Positions 19,585-29,836 of a stretch of DNA of 64,000 bases are shown one piece after another. The DNA comes from Streptomyces sp. WMMB 322. GTDB lineage: Bacteria > Actinomycetota > Actinomycetes > Streptomycetales > Streptomycetaceae. The position numbers and the translations under genes were made by a program. Position 1 is the stretch's first letter. Each line of letters starts with the position of its first letter. Location of the stretch: assembly GCF_900090145.1 (NCBI RefSeq), contig NZ_FMHI01000007.1, positions 186,001 through 250,000 of the forward strand. Direction: 5' to 3'. The notes under the pieces are model-generated. The model had not been told where the DNA came from. It saw only the letters and a list, made by a program, of their open reading frames with translations, and ran no database searches.

Positions 19585-21186
19585 TCACTCGTGCGGTTCG
19601 ACGCCCGCCCGCAGCAGCCCGTACGTGTAGGCGTCGTCCAGGGCCTGCCACGACGCGGCGATGATGTTGTCCGCCACGCCCACAGTCGACCACTCCGCAC
19701 CGCCGTCGCTCATGGAGACCAGCACTCGCGTCGTGGAGTCGGTACCGTGCCCGCCCTCGAGGATGCGGACCTTGTAGTCGACGAGGGAGAGCCGGGCAAG
19801 CTCCGGGTGCAGCCGCTCCAGCCCGCTGCGCAGCGCCCGGTCCAGGGCGTTGACCGGCCCGTTGCCCTCACCGGTGGCGACGATGCGCTCGCCCTTCGCC
19901 CACAGCTTGACCGTGGCCTCGTTGGCCTGGTCGCCGTCGGGACGCTGTTCGACGATGCTCCGCCAGGACTCCAGGCGGAAGAAGCGCCGGGGGCGGCCGT
20001 GCACCTCGTCCCGCAGCAGGAGCTCGAACGAGGCGTCCGCCGCCTCGTAGGTGAAGCCCTTCAGCTCCTGCTCCTTGACGCGCTCCACGATCCGGCCCAC
20101 CAGGTCCCGGTCGCCCTCCAGGTCGTAGCCCAGCTCCCGGCCCTTCAGCTCGACCGAGGCGCGTCCGGCCATGTCGGAGACGAGCATCCGCATGGAGTTG
20201 CCGACGAGTTCCGGCTCGATGTGCTGGTACAGATCCGGATCGACCTTGATCGCGGAGGCGTGCAGTCCGGCCTTGTGCGCGAAGGCGGAGGTGCCGACGT
20301 ACGGCTGATGCGTGGAGGGCGCGAGGTTGACGACCTCGGCGATGGCGTGCGAGATGCGCGTCATCTCCTGCAGCGCGCCCTCGGGCAGCACCTGCTTGCC
20401 GTACTTGATCTGGAGCGCCGCCGTGACGGGGAAGAGGTTGGCGTTGCCGACGCGCTCACCGTAGCCGTTGGCCGTGCACTGGACGTGGCTGGCGCCCGCG
20501 TCCACAGCCGCGAGGGTGTTGGCCACGGCGCAGCCGGTGTCGTCCTGCGCGTGGATGCCCAGGCGGGCGCCGGTGTCGGCGAGGACGGTGCGTACGACGG
20601 CATGGACCTGCGCGGGGAGCATCCCGCCGTTGGTGTCGCACAGCACGACCACGTCGGCGCCGGCCTCGTGCGCGGTGCGCACGACCTGCTTCGCGTAGCG
20701 GGCGTCGGCGAAATAGCCGTCGAAGAAGTGCTCGCAGTCCACGAAGACGCGGCGGCCCTGCTCCCGCAGGTACGCCACGGTGTCCCGGACCATCTCCAGG
20801 TTCTCCTCGAGGGAGGTGCGCAGCGCCAGCTCGACGTGCCGGTCGTGCGACTTCGCGACGAGCGTGACGACCGGGGCACCGGAGTCCACCAGCGCCTTGA
20901 CCTGGGCGTCGTCGGCAGCCCGCACTCCCGCCTTGCGGGTGGCGCCGAAGGCCACGAGCTGCGCGTGCCTGAAGTCGATCTCCGCGCGGGCGCGGGCGAA
21001 GAACTCGGTGTCGCGCGGGTTGGCCCCCGGCCAGCCGCCCTCAATGAAGCCGACGCCGAACTCGTCGAGGTGACGGGCGATGGTCATCTTGTCGGCGACG
21101 GTCAGGTTGATGCCCTCGCGCTGGGCTCCGTCGCGGAGCGTGGTGTCGAAGATGTGGAAGTTGTCGTCCGGGGCGAGCATGCTCAT
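19585..21186 (-). CDS. cimA: (R)-citramalate synthase
   Basis: 533 aa member of the isopropylmalate/homocitrate synthase superfamily, condensing pyruvate and acetyl-CoA for isoleucine synthesis. The TIM barrel begins FDTTLRDGAQREGINLT (about 15) and holds the HxH-like metal site GIHAQDDTGCAVANTL and the glycine loop CTANGYGERVGNANL. A C-terminal LeuA-type allosteric domain covers about 390-530. The ATG at 21186 (MSMLAPDDNFHIFDTTL) follows AGGAG; upstream in-frame codons belong to the leader region. Distinguishing citramalate from isopropylmalate synthase rests on architecture and the neighbourhood with ilvE/leuB. A leader peptide and attenuator lie upstream. Confidence 0.92.
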   Translation of the reverse strand: MSMLAPDDNFHIFDTTLRDGAQREGINLTVADKMTIARHLDEFGVGFIEGGWPGANPRDTEFFARARAEIDFRHAQLVAFGATRKAGVRAADDAQVKALVDSGAPVVTLVAKSHDRHVELALRTSLEENLEMVRDTVAYLREQGRRVFVDCEHFFDGYFADARYAKQVVRTAHEAGADVVVLCDTNGGMLPAQVHAVVRTVLADTGARLGIHAQDDTGCAVANTLAAVDAGASHVQCTANGYGERVGNANLFPVTAALQIKYGKQVLPEGALQEMTRISHAIAEVVNLAPSTHQPYVGTSAFAHKAGLHASAIKVDPDLYQHIEPELVGNSMRMLVSDMAGRASVELKGRELGYDLEGDRDLVGRIVERVKEQELKGFTYEAADASFELLLRDEVHGRPRRFFRLESWRSIVEQRPDGDQANEATVKLWAKGERIVATGEGNGPVNALDRALRSGLERLHPELARLSLVDYKVRILEGGHGTDSTTRVLVSMSDGGAEWSTVGVADNIIAASWQALDDAYTYGLLRAGVEPHE

Positions 21187-21332
21187 GACGGCTGTGGCTC
21201 CTGTTGGATGCTGTGCTCCTGGGAGACGAGGGGGAGATCCGTGATTCCGGGCCCGCTTGTCCCTCGATTGTCCTGCTTCTGTCCTGCTTCCTCCTCGGGC
21301 CGCCGGTTCCGGATGCGGGTGGGCCGGAAACC

Positions 21333-21362
21333 AAAAAGACCCCTCGCGGGTGCGAGAGGTCT
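21333..21362 (-). terminator. Candidate attenuator of cimA
   Basis: On the minus strand an 11-bp stem (AGACCTCTCGC / GCGAGGGGTCT, one mismatch, 4-nt loop) is followed by five U residues. This is an unusually canonical intrinsic terminator for Streptomyces. It lies between the leader ORF (21421-21456) and the cimA start. Confidence 0.75.
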
Positions 21363-21420
21363 GGCGCGCGGGTCTGGGAGACGGTGACGGCTGCCGCACG
21401 GTTCTTCCTGCGGCAACCGG

Positions 21421-21456
21421 TCACTGCGGACCGGCGCGCCTGCTGCCGATAATCAT
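21421..21456 (-). CDS. Candidate cimA leader peptide with consecutive Ile codons
   Basis: An 11-residue ORF reading M-I-I-G-S-R-R-A-G-P-Q, with tandem ATT ATC codons right after the start. It ends 58 nt before the terminator hairpin of cimA. Ribosome stalling at Ile codons would fit attenuation by isoleucine, the pathway product. There is no strong Shine-Dalgarno before the ATG, so it could be leaderless or spurious. It is too short for a homology test here. Confidence 0.5.
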   Translation of the reverse strand: MIIGSRRAGPQ

Positions 21457-21775
21457 GGCGAACGAGGACACGGAGGGAGTCTCGCACAGACCGGGCAGCG
21501 GCTCGCAAGGTGTCTCACGATGCGGAAACTGCGTGCGCACAGGCGCGCCCACGCCCCGCCAGGGGGCGAACCGCGGCCCGGGCGGGCCGGGCGGCAGACG
21601 GCCCGGGGGCCCGCAAACAGGCCCCGAGCCCGGCGCGCCCGTCCCCGGTGACCGGAGGCCGGACCGCCGCGGAGGCGACGGTCCGGGCGGGTGCGGAGGC
21701 TGGCCCGGCAGCCGTCCGCCCGCACGCCCGCGGCGGCGTGCGTCGCCACACCGCTTTCCGGCCCGCCGGCCGAGG
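21457..21775. promoter_or_regulatory. cimA upstream region
   Basis: 319 nt between the cimA leader and the ilvE stop. It is extremely GC-rich with several short self-complementary runs (such as GCGCCCACGCCCCGCC then AGGGGGCG). The cimA promoter should lie near 21460-21510. No gene or structured RNA was recognised. Confidence 0.4.
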
Positions 21776-22879
21776 TCAGGCCAGCGACCGCATCCAGCCG
21801 TGCCGGTCCTCGGCGTGCCCCGTCTGCACGGCGAGCAAGGCCTCGCGCAGCCGCATGGTGATCTCGCCGGGCTGCCCGTCGCCGACCTTCCATGCGCCGC
21901 TCGCGGACTTCGCCTCCCCGACAGGGGTGATCACGGCTGCCGTGCCGCAGGCGAAGACCTCCGTGATGGTGCCGCTCTCGTTGCCCTCACGCCAGTCGTC
22001 GACGGTCAGCCGGGCCTCCTCCGTCCGGTACCCGAGGTCGGCGGCGAGCGTGAGCAGCGAGTCACGGGTGATGCCGGGCAGGAGCGTCCCGGTGAGCGAC
22101 GGCGTGACGATCCTGGCGTCTGCGCCGGAGCCGTGGACGAAGTACAGATTCATGCCGCCCATCTCCTCGATGAAGCGGCGCTCGATCGCGTCCAGCCACA
22201 CGACTTGGTCGCAGCCCTGCTCGGCGGCCTCCGCCTGCGCGACCAGCGAAGCGGCGTAGTTGCCCGCGCACTTGGCCTCACCCGTGCCTCCGGGCGCCGC
22301 CCGCACGTACTCCTGGGAGAGCCAGACGGACACCGGCTGGACGCCGCCGGGGAAGTAGGAGCCGGCGGGCGAGGCGATCAGCATGAACAGGTACTCGTTG
22401 GCGGGCCGCACCCCGAGGCCCACCTCGGTGGCGATCATGAAGGGCCGCAGGTAGAGCGACTCCTCGCCGCTGCCCGGCACCCAGTCCTTGTCCTGCCGGA
22501 CCAGCAGCTCGCACGCTTCGATGAACGTCTCCTCCGGCAGGACCGGCATGGCCAGGCGGCGGGCGCTGCGCTGGAAGCGGCGGGCGTTGGCGTCCGGGCG
22601 GAACGCGGAGACCGACCCGTCCGGCTGCCGGTACGCCTTCAGCCCTTCGAAGATCGACTGTGCGTAGTGCAGCGTCATGTTGGCGGGGTCGAGTTGCAGC
22701 GCGGCGTACGGCTGGAGCTGTGCGTCGTGCCAGCCACGGCCCTCGGTCCACTTGATCGTGACCATGTGGTCCGTGAAATGACGGCCGAAGCCCGGGTCGG
22801 CCAGCACAGCCTCGCGCTCCGCAGCAGGCAGCGGCTGCGAGGAGGGCTTGAGGTCGAAGTCGATTCGAGGCGTCGTCAT
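21776..22879 (-). CDS. ilvE: Branched-chain amino acid aminotransferase
   Basis: 367 aa fold-type IV PLP enzyme, last step of Ile/Val/Leu synthesis. The PLP lysine is in GTGEAKCAGNYAAS. The motifs FEGLKAYRQPDGSVSAFRPD, YLRPFMIATE and VWLDAIERRFIEEMGGMNLYFV match the class II BCAT group. Start MTTPRIDFDLKP at 22879; the frame is open upstream but that part has no ribosome site. Orientation is shared with leuB, whose terminator-like hairpin separates them. Complete and of normal length. Confidence 0.96.
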   Translation of the reverse strand: MTTPRIDFDLKPSSQPLPAAEREAVLADPGFGRHFTDHMVTIKWTEGRGWHDAQLQPYAALQLDPANMTLHYAQSIFEGLKAYRQPDGSVSAFRPDANARRFQRSARRLAMPVLPEETFIEACELLVRQDKDWVPGSGEESLYLRPFMIATEVGLGVRPANEYLFMLIASPAGSYFPGGVQPVSVWLSQEYVRAAPGGTGEAKCAGNYAASLVAQAEAAEQGCDQVVWLDAIERRFIEEMGGMNLYFVHGSGADARIVTPSLTGTLLPGITRDSLLTLAADLGYRTEEARLTVDDWREGNESGTITEVFACGTAAVITPVGEAKSASGAWKVGDGQPGEITMRLREALLAVQTGHAEDRHGWMRSLA

Positions 22880-23072
22880 GTGAGCGCGTCCTTCACTGTG
22901 TGTCGTGGCGGACCGCGCTCCCGTACGCCCTCCGTCGTGGTACTGGGACGTCCGAGCTTTCACTCATGCGTCAGCCCCGAGTCCGATTATCACCCGCGGA
23001 GGCTCGCAGAGGGAGTCCGGGTGGGCGGCCCCTGCATGGATGGTGGCACCCCGACCCCCCACTGGAACAGCG

Positions 23073-23092
23073 GCCGGGCACCGATGCCCGGC
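23073..23092 (-). terminator. Hairpin after leuB
   Basis: GCCGGGCA-CCGA-TGCCCGGC, an 8-bp perfect stem with a 4-nt loop, 17 nt past the leuB stop. Probable terminator. Confidence 0.65.
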
Positions 23093-23108
23093 GAGAGCCT
23101 GCGCCGGG

Positions 23109-24146
23109 TCAGCCGGATACTCGCGTCGCCAGGGCGTCGCCGATCTCGTCCGTGGTCCGTGCCCCGGAGCGCTCGGCGAGGTCATTCGTGACGGCTTCCT
23201 CGACGCGGGCGGCCTCGGCCTCCAGGCCGACGTGCCGGAGCATCAGGGCGACGGAGAGGACGGTGGCCGTCGGGTCCGCCTTGCCCGTGCCGGCGATGTC
23301 GGGCGCGGAGCCGTGAACGGGCTCGAACATCGACGGGTATTCGCCGGTCGGGTTGATGTTGCCGGAGGCGGCGAGGCCGATACCGCCGCTCACGGCGGCG
23401 GCGAGGTCGGTGATGATGTCGCCGAAGAGGTTGTCGGTGACGATCACGTCGAAGCGCGCGGGGTCCTGGACGAGGAAGATCGTCGCTGCGTCGACGTGCA
23501 GATAGTCGGTGGCGACGTCCGGGTACTCCTCGCCGACCCTGTCGAAGGTGTTCTTCCACAGGTGGCCCGCATGCACGAGCACGTTGTTCTTGTGCACCAG
23601 GGTCAGCTTCCTGCGGGGACGGGCCTGCGCGCGCTCGTACGCGTCACGGACGACGCGCTCCACCCCGTAGGCGGTGTTCACGCTGACCTCGTTGGCGACC
23701 TCGGCGGGCGTGCCGGTGCGGATGCTGCCGCCGTTGCCGACGTACGGGCCCTCGGTGCCCTCGCGCACGACCACGAAGTCGATGTCGGGGCGCCCGGCCA
23801 GGGGCGTGTCCGTGTTCGGGAAGAGCTTCGACGGCCGGAGATTGACGAAGTGGTCGAACGCGAACCGCAGCTTGAGCAGCAGCCCGCGCTCCAGGACCCC
23901 GGAGGGCACGCTCGGGTCGCCGATGGCGCCGAGCAGGATCGCGTCGTGCTGCCGGAGCTGCTCCGTCTCCGCGTCCGTGAGGGTCTCGCCCGTGGCGTGC
24001 CAGCGCTTGGCACCCAGCTCGTAGTGCTTCGTCTCCAGTTTCACGTCCTGCGGGAGGACTGCGGTGAGGACCTTCAGGCCCTGGGCCACGACCTCCTGGC
24101 CGATTCCGTCACCGGGGATCACTGCGAGGCTGATGGTGCGAGACAT
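23109..24146 (-). CDS. leuB: 3-isopropylmalate dehydrogenase
   Basis: 345 aa NAD-dependent oxidative decarboxylase in leucine synthesis. The N-terminal [11 protein letters not shown] is followed by the substrate-binding arginine region [17 protein letters not shown]. The metal/substrate acidic cluster [29 protein letters not shown] and the NAD-binding loop [18 protein letters not shown] are present. Length matches the actinobacterial family (about 345). The ATG at 24146 is followed directly by [14 protein letters not shown]. It lies between the 43-aa ORF and ilvE, all on the minus strand. Confidence 0.97.
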   Translation of the reverse strand: MSRTISLAVIPGDGIGQEVVAQGLKVLTAVLPQDVKLETKHYELGAKRWHATGETLTDAETEQLRQHDAILLGAIGDPSVPSGVLERGLLLKLRFAFDHFVNLRPSKLFPNTDTPLAGRPDIDFVVVREGTEGPYVGNGGSIRTGTPAEVANEVSVNTAYGVERVVRDAYERAQARPRRKLTLVHKNNVLVHAGHLWKNTFDRVGEEYPDVATDYLHVDAATIFLVQDPARFDVIVTDNLFGDIITDLAAAVSGGIGLAASGNINPTGEYPSMFEPVHGSAPDIAGTGKADPTATVLSVALMLRHVGLEAEAARVEEAVTNDLAERSGARTTDEIGDALATRVSG

Positions 24147-24188
24147 GCGGCGACCTTACCTGCCGTCCCAGGAGCTGACACTTCGGTC

Positions 24189-24233
24189 CACATGCCGGAC
24201 CAACGGACCAACGGACCGCCGGTCCGGCATGTG
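24189..24233 (-). terminator. Terminator after the 43-aa gene
   Basis: Perfect 13-bp stem CACATGCCGGACC / GGTCCGGCATGTG with a 19-nt loop that contains AACGGACC twice in tandem. It lies 15 nt after the stop of the small ORF and 42 nt before leuB. Confidence 0.7.
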
Positions 24234-24248
24234 CGGGCTGAGCGGCCG

Positions 24249-24380
24249 TCAGTGGCCCGTGGCCCCGCCGTTGTCCCGGCGGTCGAGAGCGCGCTGGAGG
24301 GCGGCGGCGGCCTGCCTGCGCTCGGCGTCACGGCTCGTACGGGCGTTGTGACGAAGGCGGCGGCGTGCGGTCTCATCCAT
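24249..24380 (-). CDS. Small basic hypothetical protein
   Basis: 43 aa (MDETARRRLRHNARTSRDAE, then an Ala/Arg-rich helix ending NGGATGH). It is highly charged and probably one amphipathic helix, with no known domain. Support: a good ribosome site (GGAG 9 nt before the ATG) and a strong terminator 15 nt after the stop, and an AT-rich stretch upstream (24540-24610) that may hold a promoter. It is shorter than most automatic cut-offs. Function unknown. Confidence 0.5.
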   Translation of the reverse strand: MDETARRRLRHNARTSRDAERRQAAAALQRALDRRDNGGATGH

Positions 24381-24705
24381 GATCAGCAACTCCTTCTGCA
24401 CACAGGGGCTTCAAGAAAGACTTCAAGAAGGGAAGGCGGGGCTGGTGCTGCCGGAAGGGGCGGGGGCGGAACGGTGCGTCAGGGATCACCTGCGCCGGTG
24501 CACCGGGCCTCGACCGCCGCTCGCTGGATGAGCGAGAACGTTCGGCTTCCACAAAGATAGAACCCGGACGCCGTGATGTCTCGCCAATTAGTTGGCCTTC
24601 CTACTATCTGAGACGAACACCACTCGGATCCGGCCACCGAGGGCTCCGCCCCGTCGGCTCCCGGTCCTCCGGAGCCGTCGGCCGCCTGCCTCACGCGGCC
24701 CCGCG

Positions 24706-25407
24706 CTACGGAAGGGCGGCGAGCAGACCCGGCAGCTCCGCGAGCCCGGTGATCCTGCGCACCCCGGCCACCGGGCCGGGGTGGGGGGCGCCGGAGCGGT
24801 CGATCCACACGCCGCTCAGCCCCGCCTCGTCGGCAGCACGCGCGTCGATGTCGTGCCGGTCTCCCACGTAGGCGACCTCCGAGGGCGGCAGCCCGAGCGC
24901 CTCGCAGCCGGCGTGGAACGCCTCCGGTGCCGGCTTGGCGTGGCCGAGTTCGTCCGCGCAGAGCAGGACTTCGAAGCGCCGGCGGATGCCCAGGCGGTGC
25001 AGCTTGCGGTCCTGGTTGGCCGTGGAGGAGTTGGAGAGCGCGCCGTGCCGGTACGCGGGAGTGAGTGCATCCAGGGCGGGAACGGCGTCGGGGAAGAGAG
25101 TCCAGGCCTGCTCGTACAAGGTGACGTAGCGGCCGAACCAGAGATCGGCCTCCTCATCGGTCAGGGAAGTGCCGAGGAAGCTGCGCGCCCGCTCCCTGCG
25201 GTGCTCGTGGAAGCCCAGCTCGCCGGAGAGGAAGCGGGCGAACTGCTCGTTCATGACCTGCTTCCAGCGCTCAAGAGCGGCCTCGGGCGAGGGGTGGCGG
25301 TCCAACAGCCCCTCGGCCTTCATGTGCCGCAGCGCGCCGGCGCGGTCGGAGCCGGTGTAGTCGAAGAGGGTGTCGTCGACGTCCCACAGAACCGCACGGA
25401 TGGGCAT
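24706..25407 (-). CDS. HAD-superfamily hydrolase
   Basis: 233 aa subfamily-IA HAD phosphatase. Motif I is WDVDDTLFDYTG (nucleophile Asp near residue 9), the cap spans about 20-95, motif II is GALSNSST, motif III is the Lys in HAKPAPEAF, and motif IV is VGDRHDIDARAA. It dephosphorylates a small metabolite; the substrate cannot be assigned. The ATG at 25407 precedes MPIRAVLWDVDDT, and longer upstream sequence in this frame is only antisense overlap with the dehydrogenase gene. A single-gene unit downstream of the P5C dehydrogenase terminator. Confidence 0.9.
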   Translation of the reverse strand: MPIRAVLWDVDDTLFDYTGSDRAGALRHMKAEGLLDRHPSPEAALERWKQVMNEQFARFLSGELGFHEHRRERARSFLGTSLTDEEADLWFGRYVTLYEQAWTLFPDAVPALDALTPAYRHGALSNSSTANQDRKLHRLGIRRRFEVLLCADELGHAKPAPEAFHAGCEALGLPPSEVAYVGDRHDIDARAADEAGLSGVWIDRSGAPHPGPVAGVRRITGLAELPGLLAALP

Positions 25408-25554
25408 GTGCCGGACGTTAGCAGGCGGCCGGCGGCCCGGCCGGAGCCGCAGCCGGTACCGGGCCTGCGCCCGAACGGCGCCCGGCTGCCGGAGCGTCGG
25501 GGGACACAGCCGGACGTCAGCAGGACGCGGGGAGCCGACGAACGGGCCCGGGCG

Positions 25555-25593
25555 CCGCGGCCCGGCACCGTACGAACGGGTGCCGGGCCGCGG
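25555..25593 (-). terminator. Terminator after P5C dehydrogenase
   Basis: Perfect 15-bp stem CCGCGGCCCGGCACC / GGTGCCGGGCCGCGG with a 9-nt loop, 11 nt past the stop codon of the gene at 25605. Confidence 0.85.
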
Positions 25594-25604
25594 GGTGCCC
25601 GCGG

Positions 25605-27236
<1,632 letters not shown>

Positions 27237-27277
27237 GGCTGCCGTCTCTCCTTCGTACGAGGGCACTGTCTGGGTGT

Positions 27278-28219
27278 TCAGCCGCGGGTGGCGAGCGAGC
27301 GGAGGAAGAATCCGAGGTTGGCCGGACGTTCCGCGAGGCGCCGCATGAAGTATCCGTACCAGTCGGTCCCGTAGGGGACGTAGACGCGCATCCGGTGGCC
27401 CTCGGCCGCGAGCCTCGACTGCTCGCTCTCCCGGATGCCGTAGAGCATCTGGAACTCGAACTCGTCGTGCTTGCGCCCGAGTCGCCGCGCCAGCTCCTGC
27501 GTGATGGCGACCATCCGCGGATCGTGCGTGCCGACCATGGGATAGCCCTTGCCCGAGAGCAGGATCTTCAGGCATCGCACGTAGGCACGGTCCACTTCGG
27601 CCTTGTCCCGGTGGGCGACCGACGCCGGTTCGTCGTACGCGCCCTTCACCAGCCGTACCCGCGAGCCCTCCCCCGCCAGGTCCCGGCAGTCGTCCTCGGT
27701 GCGGAAGAGGTAGGACTGCAGCACGGCCCCGGTCTGCGGGAAGCTCTTCCGCAGCTCGGCGAGGATCGCGAGGGTGGAGTCCACGGTGGTGTGGTCCTCC
27801 ATGTCGAGCGTCACGGTGGTGCCGGCCTCGGCCGCCGCCTCGACAACCGGCCGGACGTTGGCGAGCGCGATGTCGTGGCCGCCGTCCGGGAGCACCTGGC
27901 CGAAGGCCGAGAGCTTCACCGACAGCTCGGCCCGCGCTCCCAGGCCCTCCCCCGCCAGGGCCTCGGCCAGGGCGAGATAGGCGTCGCGGTTGCGCAGCGC
28001 CTCCGCGCGGACGGTGGTGTCCTCGCCCAGGTGATCGAGCGTGACGTCGAGACCGCGGCCGGTCAGCGACCGCACGCTCTCCATGCACGCCCCCAGCCGC
28101 TCGCCCGCCACGAAGCGGTTGACGACGGGGCGGGTGACCGGCGTCGACGAGACGAAGCGGCGGATGCCGTCGCTGCGCGCGGCGGCGAGGAGCACTGGAC
28201 CGAGCACGGGCACCTCCAC
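27278..28219 (-). CDS. Proline dehydrogenase
   Basis: 313 aa monofunctional FAD-dependent PRODH with a beta/alpha barrel. It oxidises proline to 1-pyrroline-5-carboxylate. Typical motifs are LDMEDHTTVDSTL, LQSYLFRTEDDC, VRLVKGAYDEP, and the C-terminal arginine-rich Y-x-x-R-R-L-A-E-R active-site helix (YGYFMRRLAERPAN). GTG start at 28219. It is first gene of the pair with P5C dehydrogenase and is divergent from the PucR-type regulator across a 345-nt region with direct repeats. Complete. Confidence 0.94.
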   Translation of the reverse strand: MEVPVLGPVLLAAARSDGIRRFVSSTPVTRPVVNRFVAGERLGACMESVRSLTGRGLDVTLDHLGEDTTVRAEALRNRDAYLALAEALAGEGLGARAELSVKLSAFGQVLPDGGHDIALANVRPVVEAAAEAGTTVTLDMEDHTTVDSTLAILAELRKSFPQTGAVLQSYLFRTEDDCRDLAGEGSRVRLVKGAYDEPASVAHRDKAEVDRAYVRCLKILLSGKGYPMVGTHDPRMVAITQELARRLGRKHDEFEFQMLYGIRESEQSRLAAEGHRMRVYVPYGTDWYGYFMRRLAERPANLGFFLRSLATRG

Positions 28220-28564
28220 TGACGTACTTCTTCGCGCTCCTGGCGTCTTGCGGGGGTCCGTTCGCCCGGACCGGAACGGTGCACGGGGGAGCGGAGCGCA
28301 ACGGCGTCGGAAGCCACCCTGAATCTAAGGATCGCGCCATTCCGCGGCCATCGACAGCTGTCAGGCATCCGTGTCCCAGATCTCAGACATCTGTACGAGA
28401 ATGGTGGCGGCGGGCCGCCCGCGACGAGCGGAGGCGGACCGCACGACAGCACGACAGCACGGCGTCGCTCCGGCGCGACGGTGCCGCGGCACGGCGGCAC
28501 GGCGGTCGGCTCGGCTGCGGCACGGGCGTCACATCGGCACGATTCAGGACAGCGGGACAGCGGG
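28220..28564. promoter_or_regulatory. Divergent control region between proline dehydrogenase and PucR-type regulator
   Basis: Contains two related 12-mers, TCAGGCATCCGT (28361-28372) and TCAGACATCTGT (28383-28394), 22 bp apart start to start, so on the same DNA face. Just before them is the 10-bp palindrome GACAGCTGTC (28353-28362). Farther right are short CACGACAG / GGCACGGC repeats. The position suggests operator sites for the adjacent regulator. No coding sequence is supported. Confidence 0.55.
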
Positions 28565-29836
28565 ATGGCCATGCGCGAGGACTACCAGGCACTCATCGAC
28601 GAGGTCTGCGCGCTGCTCGGCACCCCGGCGACACTCGAGGCGCGCGACTTCGCCCTGATCGCCTTCGGCGCCCACGAGGGGGACGGCGAGGGCGACGAAC
28701 CCGCCCTGGACCCGGTACGCAGGCGTTCCATCCTGGGGCGCCGCTCCAGCCCCGAGGTCCGGGAATGGTTCGAGAGCTTCGGCATCACCAGGGCCACGGG
28801 CCCCGTACGCATCGACCCCGAACCCTCGGCCGGTGTGGAGCACGGACGCATCTGCCTCCCCGTGCGGCACCGGGGCGTCGTCCACGGCTACATCTGGCTG
28901 ATGGACGACGGGGCGCTCGACCTCGCCGACCCCCGGCTCGCGTCGGCCATGGCGGTGGCGTCGCGGATCGGGACCTTGCTGGCGGCTGAGACACAGGCCG
29001 AGACACGCACCGGAGACCTGCTGCGGGAGGCGCTCACCGAGGACGACCGGGGCAGGGCCGAGGAGTCGGCGGCCCAGCTGACCGAGCTGCTCGGCCCGGC
29101 TGCCTCGGGGCCTCTGGCGCTCCTGGCCGTGGCCCCCTGGCCGTCGGGCGGGGCGAGCGGCGACTCCGCGGGTTCCGCGCCGGCGGCCGCACCTGTTCTG
29201 CCGCATGTGATGGCGCGGTGCGTCCTTGCGGCCCGCGTCCCCCGGCCCGGCCCTCCAGCCGGGTCCGGTCCTCCAGCCGGGTCCGGTCCTCCAGCCGGGT
29301 CCGGTCCGGCGCGCGCGCCGGACCGGCAACCGGTGCTCGCCGCCGTGGTGCGGCTGCGCTCGGCGGAGGTCCGAGCCCCGGCCCGTACGGCCGCCGAGCA
29401 GCTGCTGCGCGTGCCGCGCTCCCCCGCCGCCGCGGGCATCAGCGCACCGCGCCGCGGGCTCTCCGGCGCCGCCACGGCTTGGCGGGAGGCGCTCGCCGCG
29501 GCGCGGGCCGCCGGCGCGGAACCGGAGCGGCTGGGGCCGGTCGCCGAATGGGAGGCGATCGGCCCGTACCGGCTGCTGGCCTCCCTGCCCGCGGACGCCG
29601 CCCACGACGCGGCAGTCGCACCGCTGTTGCAGCCGGCGCACCGCGAACTGGCGCGCACGGCCGAGGTGTTCCTCGACCACGCGGGCCAGGCGGGACGGAC
29701 CGCCGCGGCGCTGGGCATACACCGTCAGACGCTCTACTACCGCCTCTCGCGCATCGAATCCCTCACCGGCCTCGGCCTCGACGACGGCGGCGCCCGGCTG
29801 CTGCTGCACATGACCCTGAAGGCCGCCCGGCTGTGA
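28565..29836 (+). CDS. PucR-family transcriptional regulator, probably of proline catabolism
   Basis: 423 aa from the ATG at 28565 (MAMREDYQALIDEVCALL). The C-terminal PucR helix-turn-helix (HTH_30) is clear: TAAALGIHRQTLYYRLSRIESLTGL (about residues 383-408). The N-terminal 200 residues form a GAF/CdaR-like sensor with no clear ligand site. The middle carries a Gly-Pro-Pro-Ala-Gly-Ser repeat. Regulators of this type next to PRODH/P5CDH are proline-responsive activators in actinobacteria, and divergence from the prodh gene supports that here. Ligand identity is inferred, not seen. Confidence 0.9.
   Translation: MAMREDYQALIDEVCALLGTPATLEARDFALIAFGAHEGDGEGDEPALDPVRRRSILGRRSSPEVREWFESFGITRATGPVRIDPEPSAGVEHGRICLPVRHRGVVHGYIWLMDDGALDLADPRLASAMAVASRIGTLLAAETQAETRTGDLLREALTEDDRGRAEESAAQLTELLGPAASGPLALLAVAPWPSGGASGDSAGSAPAAAPVLPHVMARCVLAARVPRPGPPAGSGPPAGSGPPAGSGPARAPDRQPVLAAVVRLRSAEVRAPARTAAEQLLRVPRSPAAAGISAPRRGLSGAATAWREALAAARAAGAEPERLGPVAEWEAIGPYRLLASLPADAAHDAAVAPLLQPAHRELARTAEVFLDHAGQAGRTAAALGIHRQTLYYRLSRIESLTGLGLDDGGARLLLHMTLKAARL
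29253..29306. repeat. Three perfect 18-bp repeats in the pucR-like gene
   Basis: Unit CTCCAGCCGGGTCCGGTC repeated three times in tandem (the last copy complete to GGTC). It encodes Pro-Ala-Gly-Ser-Gly-Pro in the linker between the sensor and DNA-binding domains. In-frame length variation is possible. Confidence 0.85.

Noticed and set aside
22880..22990. Leader peptide for ilvE
   Set aside because: A short ORF exists (MSESSDVPVP...) but lacks runs of branched-chain codons and no terminator hairpin lies before ilvE.
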